This document shows, one piece after another, positions 25,013-31,817 of a stretch of 64,000 nt of DNA. Below the pieces are notes generated by a model. The model worked only from the letters and a program-made list of their open reading frames with translations, was not told the origin of the DNA and ran no database searches. How positions within the stretch are numbered: position 1 is the first letter of the stretch; each line of letters begins with the position of its first letter. The position numbers and the translations under genes were made by a program. Source of the DNA: SpSt-333 sp964371615 (GTDB taxonomy: Bacteria; Bacteroidota; Ignavibacteria; UBA10030; UBA8401). Where the stretch lies: the NCBI GenBank assembly GCA_964371615.1, contig CAYJMS010000005.1, positions 1 to 64,000 on the forward strand. Direction: 5' to 3'.

Positions 25013-26086
25013 TTAAGCAACAAGAGCATATTGGTATTCCTGTTGATGCAGCCAAACATGACGAATTCTTTTGGTGAGTTTCTTGGCGATACGGACGATG
25101 GCATCCTGGCTCTTCATCCGCTTGCATAGTTCTTTGAATTTCATGGTCATGGCCGGATCTTCCATGACGGCGGTCCAAGCCGATTCGATCATGATATAGC
25201 GTAAGAACGCGTTTTGCCGTTTTGTAATGCTGTTGCCTTTGATGGTATCGTCCGATGAACGCGTCGAGGGAATCAGTCCGATGAATGCAGCCAGATGATC
25301 TTCGCTGCTGAAGCGGTTCATATCGAAGATTTCGGTAAAGAGTGTCATTGCATTGATAAAAGCAATACCCGGAACACTCATCAGAGCGTTAATAATAGAG
25401 GCGATGGAATGATGTTTTGCTTCTTGCCGTAATTGTTTCAGAATGTCTTTATTGTGTTGGCGGATCTCTTTGAGTTGGAGGAGTAAATTCCGGAGTGCGA
25501 ACTGACCGGCAGTGGTTTTCATGGAAATGGATTCAAGCCAGAGAACGAAGGCATGGGACCAGCGCTGGTTTCCAGAGAACTGCAGCGGGATCAGAATTCC
25601 TTGAGCATACAGCAGTCCTTTGATCCTGTTCTTGATGCGTGTCTGGGATTGCACGATGCGGTATCTCAAGCGCATGAGCATGCGGAGTTTTTCCTGATCA
25701 CAGGTAGGGATATAAATGCCGTGGAGTGATTTGTTTTCGAGTTCACGGGCGAGTTTTCGGGAATCGATCGGGTCACTCTTGTTTGCTTTTTCCTTATTGG
25801 AAGTAGGAATATCGGCCGGGTTGGCGATGATGCAATCGATATTATGTTCTTTGAATACCCGTAGTGCCCAGAATCCGCAGAATCCTGCTTCATAAACAAT
25901 ATGGTAGATGCCGCCGGGATAATTCTTGTGGAGATAGGCGAGCAATTCCAATGGAGCGGGGTTCATTGAAAATGTTTTCAATTCAATGCCGCCGGTGCGA
26001 ATCGTCACTTTCCAATTCTTAAGATGCGTATCGACACCGATATAGAAGTGATCGTTAGTAAACGATAGTGTGCGCGTAGTATCCAT
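25013..26086 (-). CDS. IS110-family (IS1111 branch) DEDD transposase/recombinase
   Basis: A 357-residue transposase. The N-terminal RuvC-like DEDD domain begins FYIGVDTHLKNWKV (first Asp), with VYEAGFCGF (Glu) and NKSDPIDSRKLA (the Asp pair). The C-terminal Transposase_20 domain contains SVPGIAFINAMTLFTEI and GLIPSTRSSDDTIKGNSI, followed by the Ser of MIESAW as candidate nucleophile. All parts are present, so the copy looks intact. This family recombines circular donor DNA into specific targets. Here the target was an attC-like site. Confidence 0.95.
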   Translation of the reverse strand: MDTTRTLSFTNDHFYIGVDTHLKNWKVTIRTGGIELKTFSMNPAPLELLAYLHKNYPGGIYHIVYEAGFCGFWALRVFKEHNIDCIIANPADIPTSNKEKANKSDPIDSRKLARELENKSLHGIYIPTCDQEKLRMLMRLRYRIVQSQTRIKNRIKGLLYAQGILIPLQFSGNQRWSHAFVLWLESISMKTTAGQFALRNLLLQLKEIRQHNKDILKQLRQEAKHHSIASIINALMSVPGIAFINAMTLFTEIFDMNRFSSEDHLAAFIGLIPSTRSSDDTIKGNSITKRQNAFLRYIMIESAWTAVMEDPAMTMKFKELCKRMKSQDAIVRIAKKLTKRIRHVWLHQQEYQYALVA

Positions 26087-26139
26087 CGATAAGTCTCCTT
26101 GTGTTGTGATATTGGAAAGGTAGACTTTTTAAACATAAC

Positions 26140-26305
26140 TTCTGACGTGAAGGGACGGGAGGCGAATCAAGTGCGCGAAACAAGTGTAGCGAATAGATTC
26201 AATTTCAACGCAGTCACGTAAAATAAATTAACAGTTCGGCACGTGCGGTGGTGGACGAAAACTGAAACAGTCTACCGCACGCGGCTTATTTCCAATCCGT
26301 TAGGT
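26140..26305 (+). repeat. attC-like site, right part, split by the IS
   Basis: This is the main part of the attC-like site whose first box is GGCTAAC at 24665-24671. CGTGAAGGGACGG (26146) and ACCGCACGCGGCTTA (26273) are shared with the site at 23233, and it ends in GTTAGGT (26299-26305). With the IS removed, the site would be about 173 bp, matching the other sites. Confidence 0.8.
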
Positions 26306-26336
26306 GGTGCTTTCTGGTAAAACGAAAGAAATTCAA

Positions 26337-27533
26337 ATGAATGATGAATCTCCAAATAAAAATAGAGTATCAACTGTCTTTAGAGATATATTTTCGGCCT
26401 TTATTTGGCTCTATTGTATAATGAAGTTGTTTATTTTCGACGCAGATGTTTATTTATTTCAAAAATATCTTCCGCATCAACAATGGCTTATAGATTTCAA
26501 GTTTATCGTATTATTGATATTAATCTCATTTTATTGGCTAACAGTTGGTAACAAACATTTCTATAAATCGTTTTTATTTTTATTAGCATTTCCACTTTAC
26601 TTAATCATTTGGCGTATTGGTAAATTAGTATTTCAGAACTGGTTTACCGCATTGGCAGTAATAAGTTATGTTAGTTCTTTTTTCAGTTCTATTAAATTTA
26701 ATTTTATGACATTTACCCTTTTTATTGGTGCTTCTACTCTAATTCTTGCATCTTCAAACGACATTTTGGTAATCCTTGGAATCATTTTATTATTTGTGTT
26801 TCTTATTTTACAATTTTGGCGCCGTGTGTATTTTGCGTTTATCCCATCGAAGGCATTGGTGTTTCCGAGGCAAGGTTATGCACGTTTAGTTGATTTAATG
26901 ATTAATCAATATTCATTACCAGATGAAATAAAAAAAACGGAAATACAAAAGTTAAATGTCGAGCAACAAAATAAACGCATTGCCAATCTTCAATTCCTGA
27001 TAATTATTAATCGAGTAACATCTTTTATTGCGGTAAAATTAAGAGAGTTTCAGGAAAGTAAATTGATGCTCTTATATTTTATTTTTGGATTACTCTTTAC
27101 TCTTTGCAGCACAGTAATCCTGTTTGCTATCGTTAATTATGGAGTGCAAAAAATAGATCCATTGGCTTTTAACGTACAACATCCCAAGAGTATTATATTT
27201 TTTCTCTATTATAGCTTTAATACAATTTTAACAAACGGTATTGCAGATTTTTATCCATTATCATCCTTCGCAAGATTGTTAAGCACCTTGGAATTATTGG
27301 TTGGATTTCTCATAGTCGTAATACTATTCTTTATGTATACAAACATTAAAAATGATAAAGCAAAAGAGGAAATGGATAATGTTGTAAATTCGTTAAATAC
27401 ACAAAGTGAAGAAATAGAAAGATACATTAGTCAAGAATATTTTACTGGTATTGAAGACGCTATTATAGAATTAGAAAAAATACCAGGCAACTTTATTAGA
27501 ATCATATACTATTTTACAAATAAACAGAAATAA
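26337..27533 (+). CDS. Cassette gene: multi-helix membrane protein with channel-like pore
   Basis: A 398-residue membrane protein. About six hydrophobic segments fill residues 15-170. After a soluble stretch, two helices (about 245-270 and 315-345) flank a re-entrant pore-like loop (YSFNTILTNGIADFYPLSS) followed by ARLLSTLELLVGF. That layout matches two-helix ion-channel (Ion_trans_2) domains, where the filter would read TVGYGD; here TNGIAD replaces it, so potassium selectivity is doubtful. A C-terminal cytoplasmic helix follows. ATG 26337 is chosen over an upstream GTG-type start by context. It lies in its own cassette, 31 bases after the attC box. Confidence 0.68.
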   Translation: MNDESPNKNRVSTVFRDIFSAFIWLYCIMKLFIFDADVYLFQKYLPHQQWLIDFKFIVLLILISFYWLTVGNKHFYKSFLFLLAFPLYLIIWRIGKLVFQNWFTALAVISYVSSFFSSIKFNFMTFTLFIGASTLILASSNDILVILGIILLFVFLILQFWRRVYFAFIPSKALVFPRQGYARLVDLMINQYSLPDEIKKTEIQKLNVEQQNKRIANLQFLIIINRVTSFIAVKLREFQESKLMLLYFIFGLLFTLCSTVILFAIVNYGVQKIDPLAFNVQHPKSIIFFLYYSFNTILTNGIADFYPLSSFARLLSTLELLVGFLIVVILFFMYTNIKNDKAKEEMDNVVNSLNTQSEEIERYISQEYFTGIEDAIIELEKIPGNFIRIIYYFTNKQK

Positions 27534-27543
27534 TAATGACACC

Positions 27544-27707
27544 ACTTAACCAGTGGCTCAAGCTAACGTGGCAACTGCGCCCGCCCTGAAACTCAAGTGT
27601 TGTGTCATCAACTCCCAATTCTAGACACGAAATATCAAAAATAAATAAATCGACTTTTGCTTTGGCGCTGAAACGTTGCCACGCAGCTTTGACGCCATCC
27701 GTTAGAT
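27544..27707 (+). repeat. attC-like site, 164 bp (best-paired copy)
   Basis: It opens with ACTTAAC (27544-27550) and closes with GTTAGAT (27701-27707). The arm CAGTGGCTCAAGCT then AACGTGGCAAC near the start pairs with GTTGCCACGCAGCTTTGACG near the end, leaving a few unpaired bases on one side as in true attC sites (needed for strand choice). Confidence 0.87.
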
Positions 27708-27734
27708 GCCCAAACAACCAGCGCAAATAAAAAT

Positions 27735-29321
27735 ATGATTAATGAACTACTAAAAACAAATAGAATTATTGTATTCCTCGGCGCAAATGGTAGTGGAAAA
27801 AGTAGACTTTTAAAAAGTTATGTAAATACAAAAAATAATGCACAAGATACGCTATATGTTGAAGGTGGCAGAACAATAAATTTACCTGCACGTCTTGATC
27901 AAATATTCCAACACAATGATTATAAGAGTATAGAAAATACAATAAATGAACATCGCACAATTAGTCTAAATAGTAGATTACCACAAATTATCGGATTACT
28001 TTATAAAGACTCAAAAGATATAGAATTAAAATGGTTGAGAGAGCAAAAAGAAAAATCTCATATTATTGAACAAGTAAAATTACCCGAAACGCCGTTGGAT
28101 AAATTGTGCAAATTATTTACCGATATTTTCCCAAGCATTCTATTAGAGGTTGATGAAAAAAATGAGGAGATAGTTGCTAAACAGAATGATGATATACCTT
28201 ATAAACTGAACTCTTTGTCAGACGGAGAAAAACAATGTTTAGCGTTGTTGTGCGATATCTTAAATCAAAAAAGACCTGTTTTGTTTGTTGTAGTTGATGA
28301 ACCTGAATTAAATTTGCATCCCAAATTGGCTATAAAGTTATGGGAAACAATTGAAAGTATTATGCCCGAAACAAAATTTGTATATACTACTCATAATATT
28401 ATGTTTGCGTTACGACCAAATGTTGATTCTGTTGGCATACTCAGTAAAGACAATGAAACGAAAATATTAATTAAAGAAGAGTTGTATAGATATAATGATC
28501 TTGATGATTTTCTTGGAGCCTTGCCCGGAATATTGATGTTTTCAAAAGTAATTCTTTGTGAAGGAGAAGAGTCGAGTAAATTTGACGAATTATTTTACAG
28601 ATGGGTGATAGGGAACAAAGATGTTGGTGTTTTTCCCGTAAAAAATTGTCATAGTGTATTAAATATATCAAAATCCATAAGCACTTTAAAAGATATTATT
28701 GGTACCAAAATTAAGACAATGGGGATTGTTGACGGAGATGGGCGTGAGGACGTTGCAAGCAGTTACTTTAGATTGCCATTTGATGAAGTAGAATCGTATT
28801 TGTGTCATCCAAGGGTTCTGTCAAAAATTACCACTAAGAATTATGAGAACATTAGGACAATAGTTAAAAATCATATAAATATCTTATTCAAAAAGTATGA
28901 ATATAGAATTATCGCAAAATCAATTGCAAGGAAAACGATACAGAATATTAGCGTCTCAATACCTCGAATTGAATTAGAACAGATATCATCAGAAGAAGAA
29001 TTGCTGTCTCTCTTCCAAACAAAAAAGAGTGTACAGTTTGATCGAATTAAATCTGATTATGAAAACGATAAAATTAAGAAGGTAATAAACGAAATAAATG
29101 TTTCAATGAAAGATATGAATGAAGGTACAATAGATGACGATAAAATCGAAAAGTGTTTGGTCTTTATACCGGGCAAAGAATTGTTAAATAGTATCTTAAC
29201 AGAATTGTCTATAAAAAATAAGGAACAGGCGGTCTTGAAATTATCTGAAGTGTCTAACACTGATATTACGGTTATCCAAAAATTAAAAACTGAAATATGT
29301 TATCGGCTAGAAATGAAATAG
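27735..29321 (+). CDS. Cassette gene: AAA ATPase fused to DUF4435 (PARIS-like)
   Basis: A 528-residue protein. The N-terminal ABC/OLD-type ATPase has Walker A FLGANGSGKSRLL (about residues 14-26), the signature LSDGEKQC (about 156), Walker B LFVVVDEPELNLHP (about 179) and switch His in YTTHN. It is followed by a TOPRIM-like DUF4435 domain with LCEGEESSKFDELF (acidic Glu, about 275) and MGIVDGDGRED (DxD, about 330), then a helical C-terminus. In PARIS defence the AriA ATPase and the AriB DUF4435 protein cooperate, and fused forms occur. This gene would be a one-gene version carried as an integron cassette. An OLD-type nuclease is the alternative reading. Confidence 0.82.
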   Translation: MINELLKTNRIIVFLGANGSGKSRLLKSYVNTKNNAQDTLYVEGGRTINLPARLDQIFQHNDYKSIENTINEHRTISLNSRLPQIIGLLYKDSKDIELKWLREQKEKSHIIEQVKLPETPLDKLCKLFTDIFPSILLEVDEKNEEIVAKQNDDIPYKLNSLSDGEKQCLALLCDILNQKRPVLFVVVDEPELNLHPKLAIKLWETIESIMPETKFVYTTHNIMFALRPNVDSVGILSKDNETKILIKEELYRYNDLDDFLGALPGILMFSKVILCEGEESSKFDELFYRWVIGNKDVGVFPVKNCHSVLNISKSISTLKDIIGTKIKTMGIVDGDGREDVASSYFRLPFDEVESYLCHPRVLSKITTKNYENIRTIVKNHINILFKKYEYRIIAKSIARKTIQNISVSIPRIELEQISSEEELLSLFQTKKSVQFDRIKSDYENDKIKKVINEINVSMKDMNEGTIDDDKIEKCLVFIPGKELLNSILTELSIKNKEQAVLKLSEVSNTDITVIQKLKTEICYRLEMK

Positions 29322-29324
29322 GAC

Positions 29325-29678
29325 ACCTAACCATATTAAAAAGAAATTAGTCCCGCCAGAAGCAGATGTCGCAAAGAACACTACACAGGGGAAAAGTATC
29401 CCTATTCGTATCATGAAATAAAATGATGCGGTCAAATGTTCTTTTGCGCCACAGGCGCATCGGCCTTTGGCAGAGAAACAATGACTTCCATCATATCACA
29501 CGGCCAACGTATCTATCGTATGAGTCTTATACTGAGGCGACAGCACAAGATTACGGGCTTGTCGGCACGTCAAGTGCCGAGAGTGATGCAGAGTGCATCA
29601 CCATCCCAGACATTGCATTGGCCAAGCGACTGCCTTCGTGAATCCAGTCGAACAATGCTCGTGAGGCACTAGTTAGAC
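29325..29678 (+). repeat. Disrupted attC-like site with about 340 bp of unknown insert
   Basis: The first box region GGACACCTAAC (29321-29331) directly follows the ATPase stop, and its near-complement GTTAGACGTCC (29672-29682) closes the site, but about 340 bases separate them, twice the length of the intact sites. The insert contains small hairpins (CGGCAC/GTGCCG, GATGCA/TGCATC) and no convincing gene; two overlapping frames of about 75 codons in it look random. It may be the non-coding end of the decayed IS110-type copy that follows. Confidence 0.5.
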
Positions 29679-29736
29679 GTCCAGGCTTAGCAGTCGCCGC
29701 CACTGTAGAGACTTCTACCGGGAGATCGGTAGACCC

Positions 29737-30006
29737 TTACGACCACGATAAGGTTCGTTGTTCTTTAAGATATTTCGTATAAGCCAGGGCAATCGGAATA
29801 TGAGCTGATTCGAGCAGGTCATTAAGCCAATACCATCCGGTGGTGGATTCAACGACGGTCTGGTGATCAGCACCAAGGGTGGTGAAATAATCCAGCATGA
29901 GAACAGGATAATTGGGAACGCGCTATTGTTTGACGATTGCGCCGCCATCATCAACGGTAGTGATATAACAATTATCGCGGTACAGGTCGATTCCTGAATA
30001 TAACAT
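29737..30006 (-). pseudogene. Decayed IS110-type transposase N-terminal fragment
   Basis: Translation from ATG 30006 gives the typical IS110 start LYSGIDLYRDNCYITTVDD, then an in-frame stop (TAG after IVKQ), then more recognisable family sequence (TVVESTTGWYWLNDLLESA, LAYTKYLK), and it ends prematurely. The rest of the transposase is missing. It differs clearly from the intact element at 25 kb, so this is a second, older insertion, again beside an attC-like site. Confidence 0.82.
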
Positions 30007-30065
30007 GACAAGCCTCCTTTCGAATTGTTACTCTAAAATACTATTTTCGAAAGTTCCTTGTTGGT

Positions 30066-30225
30066 AATATCCAGTCATTCAAGCTGACGCTGCAACCGCG
30101 GCGCGCTTTTACTCAAGTGTCGAAAGTTCTAAATACAACATAAGTTACAAAACAGCATTTTAAATTTAAAAATACAATCCACGCGCTGGAACGTTGCAAC
30201 GCAGGTTAGCTCCAGTCCTTTAGGT
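30066..30225 (+). repeat. attC-like site, about 160 bp, first box degenerate
   Basis: The arm CATTCAAGCTGACGCTGCAAC (split here as 30075-30095) is complementary to GTTGCAACGCAGGTTAGCTCC near the end, and the site ends in TTTAGGT (30219-30225). The first box is not recognisable, possibly lost when the IS110-type copy inserted. Confidence 0.75.
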
Positions 30226-30268
30226 TCTGTTCATCAACAGTAAAATAAACTCAAAAAGGAGAAAACTT

Positions 30269-30580
30269 ATGGCGAAGAAACGTCCAAAATCTGTTAACAA
30301 AGGAGCAGATACAACAGATTCAGAAATGCCATTTGATAATTCTGAACTTAAGAAAATATCACTTTGTCTTGGTGTACTTACCTTACGTTTGACTCACCAT
30401 AAATTTAAAACCGATAAAGATAGAATCCCATTCTTAACAAAAATAGGATTTAATAGGCACGAAATAGCAGCCATTCTTGATACAACCCCGCTTTCTGTAA
30501 GTGTAGTTCAAACAAACAAGAAGAAAAAGACCAATCGAAAGTCTAAAACTGATGGCGAAAATCAAACAACAACTGCTTGA
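30269..30580 (+). CDS. Cassette gene: small protein upstream of Swt1-type HEPN
   Basis: A 103-residue basic protein with a strong ribosome binding site (AAAAAGGAG). Charged, low-complexity ends enclose a compact middle (FLTKIGFNRHEIAAILDTTPLSVSV, in part) that reads as a helix-turn-helix of the sigma-70 region 4 type: an R-H-E-I-A-A-I-L helix followed by L-S-V-S-V. It overlaps the HEPN gene by 29 bp. It could be the antitoxin-like or regulatory partner of the HEPN protein; this is an inference from position and the helix-turn-helix. Confidence 0.65.
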   Translation: MAKKRPKSVNKGADTTDSEMPFDNSELKKISLCLGVLTLRLTHHKFKTDKDRIPFLTKIGFNRHEIAAILDTTPLSVSVVQTNKKKKTNRKSKTDGENQTTTA

Positions 30581-31313
30581 TGCACTGATAAAGAACACTG
30601 GACTTAAACAGAGGCAAGTTTATTACCTCATAAACGATGCCTCAAAAGATTTATTTATTCCACGACATTTAGCAGCACTTGTTGTAGCATCTAATAAAGA
30701 CATTAACATCAACAAGTATGCTTCGGCGGAAGAGTTATCAGCAATTCGTCAATCTTTACCTGCTCGTGGTTCAAACACCAATCCTGAGCCAGCAACAAAT
30801 AGCAAAACGAAAGTAAAAAAATTAAAAATTGAGAATGGTTTTCCCGACCCATTTATTGATGCAAATGTTATTTCGTCGGCGCATCGTAATGCTGAATTGT
30901 ACCCAATAATGTACATTTTTGAAAATTCTGTAAGAAATGTTGTTTCAATTGTAATGCAAAACGAATATGGAGAAGATTGGTGGGAATTGAAAGTGAAAGA
31001 TAAAATAAAAGATGCAGTTAAGATTCGACAAGCGGAAGAAAAGCAATACCCTTGGCATTCACAACGGGGTGCCGCTCCGATTTATTATACTGATATTTCA
31101 GATTTGCGGACAATTATAAATACATATAACAAAGTGTTTAAAAAAATATTTGGTAAAATACCGCAAGTCGAATTATGGATTGAAGAAATAGAAAAAACCA
31201 GAAATATATTAGCACATAATAATCCTGTTTCTAAAAAGGATAGAGATAGACTTTCGGTGTTTGCAAAGGATTGGAGTGAACTTGCGAAAACTATATTTGC
31301 CGAAGTTTGCTAA
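30552..31313 (+). CDS. Cassette gene: Swt1-type HEPN protein
   Basis: A 253-residue protein. The C-terminal half matches the Swt1-family HEPN domain: YPIMYIFENSVRNVVSIVM, then EDWWELKVKDKIKD, and near the end EKTRNILAHNNPVSKKD, where RNILAH is the R-x4-H RNase motif. The N-terminal 60 residues (LLDALIKNTGLKQRQVYYLI) look like a separate small helical domain. Swt1-type HEPN proteins are predicted RNases in conflict systems. It forms a two-gene cassette with the overlapping upstream gene. Confidence 0.8.
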   Translation: MAKIKQQLLDALIKNTGLKQRQVYYLINDASKDLFIPRHLAALVVASNKDININKYASAEELSAIRQSLPARGSNTNPEPATNSKTKVKKLKIENGFPDPFIDANVISSAHRNAELYPIMYIFENSVRNVVSIVMQNEYGEDWWELKVKDKIKDAVKIRQAEEKQYPWHSQRGAAPIYYTDISDLRTIINTYNKVFKKIFGKIPQVELWIEEIEKTRNILAHNNPVSKKDRDRLSVFAKDWSELAKTIFAEVC

Positions 31314-31329
31314 CGTACTAATAAACGTA

Positions 31330-31492
31330 ACCTAAAAAGTCACTCGACTTAACGTGCAAACCACCGATGCGCCTGACGTTATGAGAGTTGCGAAATGAAC
31401 ATGCAACATCTATTTACGAGACAGCGATTAAAATTAAAACCATAATCAGCCCGCTGGAGCTTTTGCACGCAGCTTAGCTTAAGTCGTTATAC
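31330..31492 (+). repeat. attC-like site, 163 bp (last of the array)
   Basis: It opens with ACCTAAA (31330-31336) and closes with GTTATAC (31486-31492). CTCGACTTAACGTGCAAAC near the start pairs with TTTTGCACGCAGCTTAGC and AAGTCG near the end. Its 3' half is almost the same as the truncated half-site at 21653. Confidence 0.83.
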
Positions 31493-31817
31493 CGCCTTAC
31501 AGAAACACTGAAAAAGAATATCACAAAACAAACAGAGGGAAATATATTCAACAACGGCCACCGCACATTTTTTGTTTTTTGAAGAACCATCCACGCACAT
31601 TTGACACTTTTGCAAGCCGCACAAATCAGCCCGCAAGCCGAAGCTTGCAAAACAGCCAAATCTTTCCCCCGCACTCTTTTCAAGAGCGAGTGCAAATAAT
31701 ATCGAGTTTGCAATGTCTTTTTAAAGGGTTACATTTGTGCTAAGTTGGGTCCATAGTGATGTCTTTTAGAGTTGTCTCGTTTGGATTATTTCTGCAACAG
31801 ATTTTAAGGTGAATAAA
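31493..31817. other. Non-coding stretch after the last attC-like site
   Basis: About 325 bases without a convincing gene; two runs of CCGCACATTTTTTG and CACGCACATTTG and GCAAGCC/GGCTTGC words make weak hairpins. It may be the remnant of a further cassette or the upstream region of the next gene. Confidence 0.35.

Larger units (their letters stand above)
24672..26139 (-). mobile_element. IS1111/IS110-type insertion sequence inside an attC-like site
   Basis: The element interrupts an attC-like site directly after its first box GGCTAAC (24665-24671). TAAC appears at both edges (24668-24671 and 26136-26139), and the remainder of attC resumes at 26140 with TTCTGACGTGAAGGGACGG. It is about 1.47 kb long, with one DEDD-type transposase on the minus strand, no terminal inverted repeats evident, a short 5' end (about 53 bp) and a long non-coding 3' end (about 340 bp), the layout of the IS1111 branch. 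A group of IS1111 elements is known to target attC sites. Confidence 0.85.

Noticed and set aside
24672..26139. Terminal inverted repeats for the IS
   Set aside because: None found; consistent with the IS110/IS1111 family, so the ends were placed from the attC interruption instead.
29423..29672. Two overlapping frames (72 and 78 codons) between attC boxes
   Set aside because: No domain, no ribosome binding site, and the region is rich in small hairpins, more like a non-coding IS end.
22449..31492. A CRISPR array reading of the regularly spaced repeats
   Set aside because: Repeats are 160-170 bp, imperfect, and separated by whole genes; there are no short direct repeats with spacers and no cas genes.
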